NCBI GenBank assembly: GCA_029204225.1 | Contig: CM055100.1 | Location: forward strand, 16,076,864-16,140,863 | DNA: 64,000 bases | Source of the DNA: Diphasiastrum complanatum | Lineage: Eukaryota; Streptophyta; Lycopodiopsida; Lycopodiales; Lycopodiaceae | Direction: 5' to 3' | Part shown: positions 11,960 to 28,176 of the stretch, in pieces | How the letters are laid out: the number at the start of each line of letters is the position of its first letter | Position numbering within the stretch: the first letter of the stretch is position 1 | The notes under the pieces: generated by a model | Told to the model about the DNA's origin: nothing | Databases searched by the model: none | Seen by the model: the letters and a program-made list of their open reading frames with translations, nothing else | Made by a program: the position numbers and the translations under genes

Positions 11960-12451
11960 GTAAGTACTAGTTTTTGTATTCATACTAATGTGGTTTGTAT
12001 TCTAATGTCAGTTTTATTTAATTTGATACGATCAAGCATTAAATATTAATGTAGTTTGTTTGCTTGTGTTCATGCAAATTGGACGTCACGACGACGACGA
12101 GTAGATTAGGTTTATAAATTTTAGTTGATGTTAGATCTAGAAAGACTCGTGCGATAATAAAGCACCAATTTTGTAATACATTGATTCATATTATGAAAAT
12201 AATATTATTGCAAATGATCGTTTTCAAAAATTGCAATGTCAAATTTGGAGATGTGGATTAACTGCAATGTTGGATTTCAAAACAACAATCAATATCATAT
12301 ATAGAAATCTAAATGGAATTTATGATGTGCACAAAGCAATGCAATAACGTATTGTCATTCATAATGGACATGAAGTAATGCAATGCGCTTGAGACACAAT
12401 CATGACACTGTTCAATGTACATTTGTCCGATGAAGCATAATTGTTGGCATC

Positions 12452-13450
12452 TGAAGAAACAAAGTCTTTCTGATTACAAAGCCTTGCTAGCTTTCAGCCC
12501 TTCACCTGACGAAGATGTTCGCGAACTCGAACATCTGGTGACACGAAACACAAAGAGTTTCGTGAACACGAAAGCCAACGGAGACAAAGACGAACGGTTT
12601 GCGAACACGAAGGAACCACGAACGAGATTCCTTTGCGGTCCAGCAAGAGATAAAGGCAGACGAGGTAAACAAAACCAACGATGGAAACGAAACCCGTTCT
12701 GTCCTCACGCTCCAAGGAGTACCACCAGAGATCACGCAAGTACCCAGAAGTACAGAGTTCTGACCTGATGGCATGACGTCAGCAAATACTTCTTAGGTCG
12801 TGGCTAATCTGCCACTCTTGTAATTACCTGATTAGTTGTAGATGTATAATCACTCTAATCTTACGTTTACATAGAGAGACCATACTTACTAGATAATACT
12901 TGACATATATCAGAACATGATACACCGAGTGTAAATAAGAGAAAAGACACTGAAGAAGTCTAATGCTAGTAAGCAATCAAGACGAGCATAGACAGAAGCT
13001 CCGTCTGTGTGCGAGAAGATAATTCTATTTAGGATCAGAAGATCCAATTGTCCGCTAGTGAAGCGAGACTACTACTCGTGAGAGAACTGTACTTCTCTCA
13101 TGCCAACGCACTGCGTGGATTCGCATGCAGTGCCCTGAAGAAATCAGAGAAAATCAATATAGATTATTTTCTAGTTGTGTCTGATCTTGGATGTTGAGTG
13201 CTTATGCTATTTATTTCATATGTCTGAGTTTTCTTGTTTCCTTTGAATTCCGCACCTTGGCTGAAATTAAGTCGAATGCTGTATTAATTTTATGAACGTA
13301 GATCAGTAGTAACTGACTACTCTCTGGAGGATTGTAGGAGTGTTTCAGCTGGTAGTGCCCAGTGAACGCATTTGAGTTGCGACTGTTTCGTGAATTTTTT
13401 TTCCTTACGATTCTCATCAGTTGTATCAGAGCATCCCCCGATTCTCATCA
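12452..13450 (+). repeat. 5' LTR of the integrase-less copia element
   Basis: It begins TGAAGAAACAAAGT and ends CTCATCA, matching 16455-17444 along its length. Compared with the 3' LTR it has about 14 extra bases near 12674 and lacks about 24 bases near 13373. The last 38 bases repeat 'GATTCTCATCAGTnGTATCAGAGC' twice, the second copy carrying the better primer binding site. Confidence 0.8.
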
Positions 13451-13451
13451 G

Positions 13452-13463
13452 TGGTATCAGAGC
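13452..13463 (+). other. primer binding site (initiator tRNA-Met type)
   Basis: TGGTATCAGAGC follows the 5' LTR by one base. This is the standard minus-strand primer site of plant LTR retrotransposons. Confidence 0.85.
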
Positions 13464-13562
13464 CACCCTGCCATATTCTGACATAGCCAAGAAGCTAGCA
13501 GATCCAGGAGGCCAAACATTTAGACTATCAACCATCAACGAGAAAACAGACTTCAAGAAGCA

Positions 13563-14743
13563 ATGGCTTCAATCAGCAACATGCAGAGCAAGACCTGCAC
13601 TATACTTAATTCTTCAGGATCTAACTTTTTAGCCTGGAAAGTTAAGACATCTTTGATACTCAAGGGCGAAGGACTCTTCCCCTGGGTAGATGGCACAGAA
13701 GAAATGTCTACGACAACAGGCAAGGAGCTACGCGAATGGAGGGAGAAAAAAGACAAGGCAGTAGCCTTGCTATCATCTTCCATCAGAGATAGCCTTACAC
13801 TTGACCTGGCTACACTCTCCAAAGCTAAAGAGATGTGGGATGCACTGCTCACAAGATTTCAGACGAAATCAAGAAGTCAGATTATGATGTTGGAGATCAG
13901 CTGACGAATCTGCAGTGGGATGGAAAAGACCTCACCTCTTTCGTGAGAAAGATGAAGGATCTGTTTCTATCACTACACAACTTAGGAATAGATAATGTAG
14001 TATCAGTTGAGAAGAAGCTCACATATCTGTTGAGAGCCTTACCTAGATCTTTCCAAACGACATGAACCCTGCTCGCGAAAGATCCTACCATGAACCTCGA
14101 AAAGGCGATTGTCGAGATTCGAGAGGAAGTCGAGGCCAGAGAGCATCTTGCTCACAAAGATGGTTCTGACCAGGCACTCTACGGCAACAGAGAAAAATCA
14201 AAGAAACAGTTCAAGCCTAAGAGGGAGTCGAATCAGAGGTAGGATCGTGACCAGCAAAAAGAGGGGACCAGCAAAAGCAACTGGAAGACCAAAGGGAGGT
14301 CGAAACGACAAGATGCAGATAAGAAGACCTGCACGAGATGTAGAAGAGACGGGCATACAGTAGATACATGCTGGCTCAATCCCAAGGTTGAGTGTATCCA
14401 TTGCCATAAGAAGGGTTATGCACCCATGGATTGCCGCCAGAACACAAGAAACAGATCAGCACAGAACAAACAGGAGAACAATAATAGTTCTTCCTATGTC
14501 GAGGAGCCCAAGAGCTCGAAGATGGGCGAAGAAAGAACAAACAAAAATTGTTCGACTGCCTACATTTGTGAAGATGTGTGTGCAGCATCAACGTCCGACA
14601 CGCACGAGGTGATCCTGGATTCAGGAGCCACCTCGCACTTCGTGACATCAAGACGAATCATGTCTGATTTCAGAAGTGCAGATCCCTCAAGATTCATAGT
14701 TCTTGGAGATGGATCCAGACATCTACCGTCGCAGTTCCTGTAA
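13563..14743 (+). pseudogene. copia gag and protease start
   Basis: Gag opens MASISNMQSKTCTILNSSGS, FLAWKVKTSLILKGEG. A frameshift near 13860 continues in another frame (LTNLQWDGKDLTSFVRKM, LTYLLRALPRSFQTT, stop), and another shift near 14240 follows. Two zinc knuckles are visible: CTRCRRDGHTVDTC (intact CX2CX4HX4C, about 14330) and CIHCHKKGYAPMDC (about 14395), where the His is Tyr. The protease active site DSGATSHF at about 14620 is intact. The frame then stops at 14743 (GDGSRHLPSQFL) in the middle of the protease. Gag packages the RNA and the aspartic protease would cleave the polyprotein. Confidence 0.85.
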
Positions 14744-14879
14744 ACCAAGATGGTTCCAGACCGAGCAGAGCAAACAAGGGCAAAGGCATAGCTGTTCCAG
14801 GAGGATCTCCTAGAAGTCGACAAGACCACGAAGAGCACCAGCAAGATTTGTGCCAGGCAGCTCAGCTTCCACATCAGAA

Positions 14880-16437
14880 GAATTCTGCGGGTTTAGTGAC
14901 GAACCACAGACATTTGAGGAGGCGATTGAAAGTCCAAAATAGGACAAATGGATCCAAGCCATGAACGAAGAGATGGAGTCTATGAGGAAGAACTAGGTAT
15001 GGACATTGGAGCCATTACCTCATAAGCGCAAGACTGTCAAATGCAAATGGGTTTTCAAACTCAAATATGGACCAGACGGGAGTGTGACATAAATACAAGG
15101 CAAGAATGGTAGCGAAGGGTTTTTCTCAAAAATACGGTATTGACTACTCTGAAACCTTCTCTCCTGTCGTCAAACATTCATCCCTACGTTTGTTGTTTGC
15201 ATATGCAGCAGCTTATGACCTCAGGATCCACATTGTGGTTGAGAAGACAGCCTTCTTGCATGGCGAATTAGACAAAGAAGTCTACATGGATCAACCCCCA
15301 GGATTTGTCTCGAATTCACTTCCTGACTATGTATGCAGAATGCATAGAAGCATCTACGGTCTAAAGCAATCAGTCCGACAATGGTACAAGAAGAAGGATC
15401 AGGCCCTGAAATCATTGGGATTCAAGCCTCTGTTGGCTGACTCCAATGTGTATGTCAGAGTTACAGATGGGCAGATCATCATAGTGGCTATTTATGTGGA
15501 CGACACTCTGATACTTTGCAGGAGTGAGCAACTAATTGCTGAAGTAAAGATAGACATCTCGAAGCATTTCGAGATAGTGGATCTGGGAAAAGCCAAGTGT
15601 TACCTAGGCTTACAAATTGAAAGGGACTATGAGGGAGGCAAGTTGTACCTTCACCAGTCCGGATACACCCAGAAGATCCTAGAGGACTTTGGAATGCTAA
15701 ACTGCAAAGGAGTGAACACTCCAATGCTCGCATGGACGGTGCTAACAAATGATGACTGTCCAAAGACTGAGGAAGAAAAAGAACAGATGCAGCTCACACC
15801 CTACAGGAGTCTGATAGGTTCACTGATGTATCTTGTAGACAACACACGTCTTGATATTGCTTATGCAGTATTCAGGATGAGCCAATTCTGCACGAATCCA
15901 GGCTCGACACATTGGAAGATTGCAAAATGAATTTTGCATTATCTTCAATCAACGAGGGATTATGGCTTGTGTTATTGTCGTGGTGTAGGTCTTAGGATAC
16001 TTTCCTACAGCGATGCTAGCTGGGCATCTCTCAGGGACGACTATAAAAGCGTCTCAGGAGGATGCACCATCGCATCAGGAGCAGCATTTCTCTAGGTCAG
16101 CAAGAAGCAGGCCATTGTAGCCCAGTTGTCCTACGAAGCAGAGTACGTAGCAGCAGCGAAGATGGCCAACAAAATAATTTGGCTAAGACAGTTCTTGGAC
16201 GAATTGGGCAAAACAAGGAACGAGCCATTGGTCTTGCAGATGGACAACACCTTTGCGATACACAAGAACGAAGCACATTGCGATCAAGTATCACTTGATC
16301 AGAGATCTGATTGAAAGGAAGATGATGCAGACCACCTTCATAGGAATGAAAGATATGGTTGATGACATCTTCACTAAAGCTCTGGAGAAAGGGCTCTTTG
16401 AGAGGCAAAGGATCAGTCTCGGGATCATAAAGCTACC
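14880..16437 (+). pseudogene. copia reverse transcriptase and RNase H
   Basis: RT sequence starts right after the protease remnant (TFEEAIESP, WIQAMNEEMESM, KCKWVFKLKYGPDGS) with stops at about 14939 and 14995 and a shift before 15106. The open part at 15106-15930 includes GIDYSETFSPVVK, motif A as VVEKTAFLHGEL (the catalytic Asp of 'LDVKTAF' is Val), IYGLKQ, and the intact catalytic IYVDDTLILC at about 15490. RNase H continues from about 15931 through a stop at 15928, with SYEAEYVAAAKMANKIIWLR, a small deletion around the DNxxA motif (about 16240), RYTRTKHIAIKYHLIRD and DIFTKALEK. The loss of motif A Asp means the enzyme would be inactive even without the stops. Confidence 0.9.
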
Positions 16438-16440
16438 ATG

Positions 16441-16454
16441 CTTTGAGAGGGAGC
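16441..16454 (+). other. polypurine tract before the 3' LTR
   Basis: TTTGAGAGGGAGC immediately precedes the TGAAGAAAC terminus, the expected plus-strand primer. Confidence 0.55.
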
Positions 16455-17444
16455 TGAAGAAACAAAGTGTTTATGATTACAAAGCCTTGCTAGCTTTCAG
16501 CCCTTCACCTGACGAAGATGTTCGCGAACTTGAACATCTGGAGACACGAAACACGAAGAGTTTCATGAACATGAAAGTCAACGAAGACGAAGACGAACGG
16601 TTCACAAACACGAACGGTTCGCGAAGACGAAGGATCCACGAATGAGATCCCTTTGCGGTCCAGCAAGAGAGAAAGGCAGACGAGGTAAACAAAACCCGTT
16701 CTGTCCTCACGCTCCAAGGAGTACCACCAGAGATCACACAAGTACCCAGAAGTACAGAGATCTGACCTGATGGCATGACGTCAGCAGATACTTCCTAGGT
16801 CGTGGCTAATCTGCCACTCTTGTAATTCCCTGATTAGTTGTAGATGTATAATTACTCTAATCTTAGATTTACATAGAGAGACCGTACTTACTGGATAATA
16901 CTTGACATATATCAGAACATGATACACCGAGCGTAACTAAGAGAAGAGACACTGAAGAAGTTTGATGCTAGTAAGCAATCAAGATGAACACAGACAGAAG
17001 CTCTGTCTGTGTGCGAGAAGATAATTCTGTCTAGGATCAGAAGATCCAATTGTCCGCTAGTGAAGCGAGGCTACTACTCGTGAGAGAACCGTGCTTCTCT
17101 CACGCCAACGCACTGCGTGAATTCGCATGCAGTGCCCTGAAGAAATTAGAGAAAATCAATATACATTATTTTCTAGTTGTGTCTGATCTTGGATGTTGAA
17201 TGCTTATGCTGTTTATTTCATATGTATGAGTTTTCTTGTTTCCTTTGAATTCCGCACCTTGGCTGAAATTAAGTCGAATGATGTATTAATTTTATGAACG
17301 TAGATCAGTAGTAATTGACTACTCTCTGGAGGATTGTAGGAGTGTTTCAGCTGGCAGTGCCCAGTGAACGCATTTGAACTCCATCCGAATCTTGAAAGAG
17401 AGTTGCGACTGTTTCGTGAATTTTTCTCCTCACGATTCTCATCA
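16455..17444 (+). repeat. 3' LTR of the integrase-less copia element
   Basis: It matches 12452-13450 with scattered substitutions and the two length differences described there. In both LTRs the first 120 bases alternate GAACACGAA/GAAGACGAA-like words, a short internal repeat. Confidence 0.8.
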
Positions 17445-17460
17445 GTCGTATCAGAGCATC

Positions 17461-18785
17461 CTAAACGCAGAAATGAAGATGGCTAAATGGAGATAGTAGT
17501 AAGTTAGCCATCTTATCATGCGTATGGTCATCCCCACCTATTGTTGTCTTATTTGAGCTACCTTAGCAACAAAAGTACAAGCACAAATGATAAGGTGTGG
17601 TCATGGCAAGTAGGTGATTGTGAACCACAAGGTCTTACCCACCTTTTGATGTCCCTTTTTAAGCTATCTTGGCAACAAAAGTACATAGCAAAACAAGTTG
17701 TGAAGGTCCAAAAATGATGCCCACCGATAGGCTTGCATTGTAAATCGACCCACCCCATTGTGCACATGACCAACTCTTTAGGACACCATCATGATTCGAG
17801 GGACATTGCCCCACTATGCAATTGACTAGCCCTTGAGAACTCACATTGTGATTGAACGATTTTGTGCATTTGACCTCATGATCAAGTGTGCATAGGTTGA
17901 GGTGGAGCATCGTGGTCCCAATTGAGTCAAAGTTGCTAGGTCCCTCTTCTATCCAAGGGTTGAGGTTTTTTAGAGGATTGTGGTCCCAATTGGAGTCAAA
18001 ATTGCCAAGTCTCTGGAGAGATGATGGTGGAGGTAAGGAAAAAATCTTTTCCGCCACCGTATATAAGGGATAGACCGATCATGCATTTTCATTTATGGTT
18101 GAGAATAGGCCCCTCCGAGTCAAAGAGGCACGCCTCACAAGAAACAATGTTAAGTGTACCTATTGTGATGGCAAGATTCAAGACAAGGTGATTGATTGTA
18201 TATCACGAGAAACTTTTGATGAGCATTCAAATCATAAAAAATAAATGTACACAGATTGCATTTAGAAGAATTAAAAATTAAAAGAAAAATTCATTTTAAC
18301 GCTCAAACTCACCTAGGAATAACACCTCAACTTTCAATAAATTATCGCTATCCCGGCAAAGCTGAAAGGAATGTGACGAGACACCTATCAAGCATGCAAC
18401 ACCAGTCGCAACCACGCAAGTATCTTCAGAGGGACGCATGCCTCTCAAGTTACTACATTGTAATTTCCCCCATATCAATGCATGCATACCTTTGGGAGAT
18501 CCAATCTCTTCACTACTACAAGACAACAAAAAACGACCAACCATGAGCCATGGATGTATCTAAGTGACACGCTGCAGTTTCAAGGCCCGCATCGTTAGAT
18601 CTTACCACGTGTCAGAGATCGACCGCTAGAAAGTTTTCATGTCAGATCTATGACGCGTGGATGGCATCCAAGTGGGCGGATCTAAGAGATCTGGTTTCAT
18701 CGAGAATACGGAGCCTTGAAGAAGAAAGGCTCTGCAGATTATAGAAGCAAAAGAAGGCAGAGCCCCCATCTTTCTCTCTTTTTCT

Positions 18786-18787
<2 letters not shown>
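17461..18787. promoter_or_regulatory. upstream region of the NPF gene, with degenerate repeats
   Basis: No gene is seen. Two imperfect repeats occur: AGCTACCTTAGCAACAAAAG near 17557 recurs near 17664, and TGGTCCCAATTGAGTCAAA near 17911 recurs near 17980. A TATA-like GTATATAAGG lies at about 18058, some 790 bases before the start codon. It could serve the NPF transcript if the leader is long; a nearer start cannot be excluded. Confidence 0.35.

Positions 18788-18828
<41 letters not shown>
18788..18828 (+). repeat. (TC)n microsatellite, about 41 bp, in the probable 5' leader
   Basis: An uninterrupted TC tract ends 22 bases before the NPF start codon. CT tracts in leaders are common near plant transcription starts; any regulatory role here is inference. 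Confidence 0.8.
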
Positions 18829-18833
<5 letters not shown>

Positions 18834-18849
18834 TGGGTTTCTGATCGCG

Positions 18850-20964
18850 ATGGCGGTAGCTACTGCCCTCGAGCTTGGTGATCCCGATGTCGCTGTGCCT
18901 GCTCTCCATGGGGAGCGTCCCCCCACAGAAGCGCACGCATCTGGGCCTCAGCTCCAAGGAGTTGCCAGCAGAGAGCTCCTTCTAGTTAATGTCAGTTGCC
19001 AATTGTTTGATTGAGTTTTGTTTTCGCTTGATTGTGTGAATGCAAGAGGAGGTTCAGTTGTTTGATCTTCCTGGTGTGATGTTTATCTGTTGGAAGCTTG
19101 TAGTGGGTCTTGGGTCTGATTGCAGAATCGAAATGCTCATCAGTGAAAGATCATGGGAATTTTGAGCCTTCTGGTTCTCTTCTGGCAAGAAATGAGAACC
19201 TCTGCTTGTGTTCTGTCAAAGAATGAGAACTTGTGCAGCTGAACTTGTGCTTGTCTTCTGTCATAAAAAATGCGAGTCATTACGACTTAACAAACAACGA
19301 TGAACCTTTAGCAAGTCAGATCGGTAGGCCATGTTTCAGAGTGGCTTGCTCAGGTATTTGAAGTGTGTATGTAAATGGCAGCCAATAGGAAAGTGTTTAG
19401 GCAGCTTGTTCTTGAAGTTTTTGCGAATACCCTCATCTGACTCCAATCACGGCTTGTGTGAAAAAATTGAGATCATGCACAGTAAAGCATTTAGTGACGT
19501 TTTCATGGCAAACCTTGCAGTTTCGCCAACATCTATAGCTCCAACTTATCCGATTTTGAGCCATGGCTAGACATTTTTTGGGTCTAGCTTGAGAGACAGG
19601 ATTGTCAGGTGGCTTAGAGACAAGCCGCAAAGTGTTTAATTGTTTAACTCCAGGCAGCCTAAGAATGTGATCGCTACTTGAGGGATTGTGATAGAAAAAC
19701 ATTCAGGTCAAGACCTTTGATTTGGAATCAAGAATCTTACTTCTTTCTGAGGATTCAGTGTGAACGTGTTCATGCCCTTTATGCTGCACGTAGAACCTAC
19801 TGAGTAAACGCACTACGTTGATCGCTCAATGGCTAAAGCCAAGCTTCTCCTAGATTGGAATTGGAAATGCGGAAGAAGAGATGCAGACACAGTTGACCCG
19901 AGCTGAAGGGCTCACTTACCGCTATCCATACCCTTTCAGAATGATGTGTCGGGATTGTGCACTGGCTATCAAATAATATCTGAATATAGCACCTGTATTC
20001 CTCCTTACTTTATGAAGATAATTCAAGACCTCCGTTAGCTTCTGGTTGCCGGTTTACCCATGCCGCTCTTTTTAGATGTCAGTCTGTATACTAGTTTGAG
20101 GCTTTTTGTGGCCATTTTCTCTTTTTAGGAAAGCTGCCTTAGGATCTGATTTGATAGACTGTGGATTTGGACTGTGCAGAGTGGTGGAAACTATTTATCT
20201 GAACAAGCTACAGAAAGCGATATCTACGTAAAGGATGGAACTGTTGACTTGAAGGGAAGGCCTGCAATCAGAGCAAAGAGTGGTGGATGGAAAGCTTGTC
20301 CTTTCATCTTAGGTGCATGCTTTGTTCCTGCACATGCATATTTCTGCTGCAGACAGCAGATTATTATTTTTCCCTAACAAATTCTTGGAATCAATAATGT
20401 CTCGTTCAGTTTAACCTCTCTCTTAAAAAGCACCATAGCAATCTAGCTATCAGAAATAACATGAATCATGAATATAGTAAGGTGATTCATGAAGAAATGG
20501 TCTATGAGCTGTTGGATTCAGATAACCTATTACTGGAATTTAGAAAGTTCATTCTATAGAATTTTAAGCGGGTCAGTTGAAGTTTCTGCTCTCTTGGAGG
20601 GTCTGCTTCATGTACTCTCTTGTAAGTATGTTCTGTCTGCCAAAAGAAGATGCCATTGTCACAATTATCAGTGTTCTTCTATGAAAAACCTTACATTGTG
20701 AAGCAATAATTTGTAGCTTGGAGTACCTCTCACCAGTACTCTCTATCTACCAATCGCATCATGAAAATTGATTTGATGGACCCGTGCTAGCATATGCTCT
20801 TGAAGGGTTTGCAAGACTTTAAGGTTTAGGCTTGCTGGAGCTTTTGTTGAATGTTAAGAATCACTTCCTGACATTTTCTTGAAAGTTAAATTCTCCTCGA
20901 AATTCTCCTGGATTCTCGACGGCTGTATGGCCAAGTGAAGCCCCGTGTGTGTGGGTGTGTGTGT

Positions 20965-21007
<43 letters not shown>

Positions 21008-23723
21008 CGGTTGTGTTGTGATTGTGAAGCATTCTGAGGCCAGGCCTTCTGTCATTTCGACTGTGGTATATTCATCAAAAGGATACCCTTTCAAAATTGA
21101 AACTCATCTTATTTTTATACTGCATTAAGTCAAGTCACTTCTTACACCAAGCGATGTCATGAGGAATTTTATTTAAGATGCATTTGAAAGTAAAATCCCT
21201 TCATATCTTTTTTCTAGAATTGTCTTAGCCGTACATGTTTGTGTTTAGTGGGTCATTGCATGTATGCAAAAGAATTTAAGATGATTGTATATGCAGGAAG
21301 ACGTGATTTGTACCTACGTGACTTTAGATGTGAATCAGAAATAGCTCTGACCATTTACGACCTCTTAAGCACTCTGTTTTTTATTGTATATTTTCACTGA
21401 AGGAGGTTCAGTTTCTGTGAAGTAGCCAAGCAAATTTGCTTTTAACTAAACTTCGTAGAATTTTCTGATGTCATTACAGGTAATGAGTGTTGTGAGAGAC
21501 TGGCTTACTATGGCATTGGAACAAATTTGGTTATGTATCTGAGGAAGATACTTCATCAGGGTAATGCATCAGCAGCGAACAATGTCACAAATTTTTCAGG
21601 AACAGCCTACATCACGCCTCTTATTGGTGCATTTTTTGCTGATGCGTATTGGGGTCGTTTTTGGACTATAGCAGTTTTTTCTACCATATACTGCCTTGTA
21701 AGTTAGTTCTCGATGTTGACAGTCATGTAAGGGATATATTAGTGACACGTAAAGTGTCTCGTAAATTGCCTTAAAAATAGCATGTCATGTAGTCAAGGTT
21801 GAGTATGCTCTCATGCAGAATACTGCAAGGGAAATATTAATGGCACGTCAAGTGTCTGGTATATTGCCTTAAGAGAAGCATGTCATGTGGTCAAGGTTGT
21901 GTATGCTTTTTGAAAGATTTTTTTGATGTTCACAGGGCATGATACTCTTAACAATAGCAGCATCAGTGCACTCACTCAAACCTCCAGCGTGTGCAAACCA
22001 AGATAACACTTGCAAACAGGCATCATCTGTGCAAATTGGAGTGTTCTATTTAGCACTATACATGATTGCATTAGGAACTGGAGGAATTAAACCTTGTGTA
22101 TCGTCGTTTGGAGCAGATCAATTTGATGATGAAGATCCTGGTGAAAGAAAGAAAAAGACATCGTTTTTTAACTGGTTCTATTTCTCAATCAACGTGGGAG
22201 CACTGATATCAAGTAGTGTACTGGTCTACATTCAGGACAATGTTAGTTGGGGATGGGGCTTTGGGATTCCAGCAGCAGCCATGGGCATGGCTATTGTCAG
22301 TTTCTTCATTGGCTCACCTCGGTACAGGCATCAGAAGCCTAAGGGCAGTCCGTTGACTCGTATTGCTCAAGTTTTCGTGTCAGCTTTTCGAAATTGGCAA
22401 GTAAAAGTGCCAGCTGATGAAAACATGCTGCATGAGGTGCATGACAAAGAGTCTGCTATTAAGGGGAGCCGCAAGGTCCCGCATACCAAGGAGTTTAGGT
22501 GAAAACCTACAACATAATTTGCTACAGAAACTTTGAGCTAGATAGAATATCTTGTATGCCTTTTTATGCTCTTTTAAGTTTTATAATTACCATGTATGGC
22601 ACTTACAGCAGTCCCTGTCATTACTAGGGATATGCTTATCAATTTCTATAAGCTGATCATCAAATCTTTTTCTGCAGTTTTATATTTAAAAGACTGTTGT
22701 GGGCCTCCAATTTGAATGACATGAGTTAGCAGGCGTTTCATGTGAACTACTGCAGTAGGCAGTAGGCTTGAGTGTAGGAATTGAACATATGGGCTCTTAC
22801 AACATAAAGCTTAATAAAGTTTGCTCTTTATTAGTTGAAAACTTGAATGACTATGAATTCTTGAGGAGATTAAGGCTGTGAACTTTTGTAGGTTCTTGGA
22901 CAAGGCTGCTGTTGTGGCGAATCAAGATCAAGAAAGTCCATGGAGACTATGCACAGTAACACAAATAGAGGAGGTGAAAATCATCATTCGAATTTTACCC
23001 ATATGGGCAAGCAGCATAGTCTTCTCTACAGTATATTCACAAATGTCAACGTTATTTGTGGAACAGGGTTCAACAATGAATGCCCATATGGGTCCGAATT
23101 TCAAAATTCCACCAGCAGCACTATCTATTTTTGATACACTGAGTGTCATAGTATGGGTTCCCATATACGACCGACTCTTGGTACCGATTGTCCGTAGGTT
23201 CACAGGTAATGAGCGTGGCTTCACGCAGCTACAACGTATGGGAATCGGCTTATTTATCTCAATGTTTTCTATGATAGTTGCTGCAATTGTTGAAATCAAA
23301 CGACTTCATATTGCCAAACACCACGGTCTACTTGATAACACAACGACACCTGTTCCTTTGAGTATTTTCTGGCAAGTACCACAATATTTTCTGATTGGTG
23401 CTTCAGAGATTTTCACATTCATAGGGCAACTAGAGTTTTTCTATGATCAAGCACCTGATGGTATGCGAAGTTTGATGAGTGCACTGTCACTAGCAACAGT
23501 CTCACTTGGAAGTTATCTGAGTACTCTGCTCGTTACAATTGTGACGAAGGTCACACGCCATGGGAGCAGTCCTGGATGGATTCCTGACAACCTGAACCGT
23601 GGTCACATTGACTACTTCTTTTGGCTTTTGGCAATTATGAGTGCTCTCAACATTCTGTTTTATCTAGCTTGTGCACATTGGTACAAATACAAAAAGGTTG
23701 CAAAAAGGATCGTGCCTCAGTAG
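18850..23723 (+). CDS. NPF/PTR-family proton-coupled transporter, NPF8 (PTR2)-like, five exons
   Basis: Joining 18850-18990, 20180-20312, 21480-21697, 21936-22498 and 22892-23723 gives 628 residues with no stop; every intron is GT-AG and phases agree (0, 1, 0, 2). The family moves di/tripeptides, nitrate or other solutes with protons through a 12-helix membrane carrier. Seen directly: the SGGW motif before helix 1; the proton-coupling ExxER (ECCER, residues 94-98); [28 protein letters not shown] (211-218) and FGADQFDD; the PTR2 signature [10 protein letters not shown] (243-252); RFLDKAA opening exon 5; and a C-terminus ending [15 protein letters not shown]. The N-terminal 47 residues come from exon 1, chosen because the ATG has an in-frame consensus continuation to a donor (AAT, GTCAGT); an alternative donor three codons earlier is possible. 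The closest remembered match is the PTR2/NPF8 peptide-transporter group; substrate is not provable here. It is the only gene in the window without visible damage. Confidence 0.9.
20945..21004 (+). repeat. (TG)n/(GA)n microsatellite in NPF intron 2
   Basis: A short TG tract (about 20945-20963) is followed by about 39 bases of uninterrupted AG. It lies inside the 1.17-kb intron 2. Confidence 0.85.
21728..21907 (+). repeat. 82-bp tandem duplication filling most of NPF intron 3
   Basis: 21728-21809 and 21826-21907 share most bases (GCATGTCATGTnGTCAAGGTTG, GTATGCT). The second copy runs to within 30 bases of the exon 4 acceptor, so the duplication accounts for most of this 238-bp intron. Confidence 0.8.

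Positions 23724-28176
<4,453 letters not shown>

Larger units (their letters stand above)
12452..17444 (+). mobile_element. Ty1/copia LTR retrotransposon lacking integrase
   Basis: Two related LTRs of about 1 kb (12452-13450 and 16455-17444) flank gag, protease, RT and RNase H in copia order. A primer binding site TGGTATCAGAGC at 13452-13463 (complementary to initiator tRNA-Met) and a purine tract before the 3' LTR confirm the orientation. The integrase domain that should sit between protease and RT is missing, making it 5.0 kb. Several stops and frameshifts interrupt every domain. GCATC precedes the 5' LTR and also occurs at 17456-17460 just after the 3' LTR, a possible target duplication, although the exact LTR 3' end is blurred by a repeated 'GATTCTCATCAGT' sequence. 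Confidence 0.85.

Noticed and set aside
18648-18957. Two minus-strand frames overlapping NPF exon 1
   Set aside because: They are antisense shadows of the leader and first exon and contain the GA repeat.
22928-23299. 123-codon minus-strand frame inside NPF exon 5
   Set aside because: Antisense shadow of a conserved coding exon; no family signal of its own.
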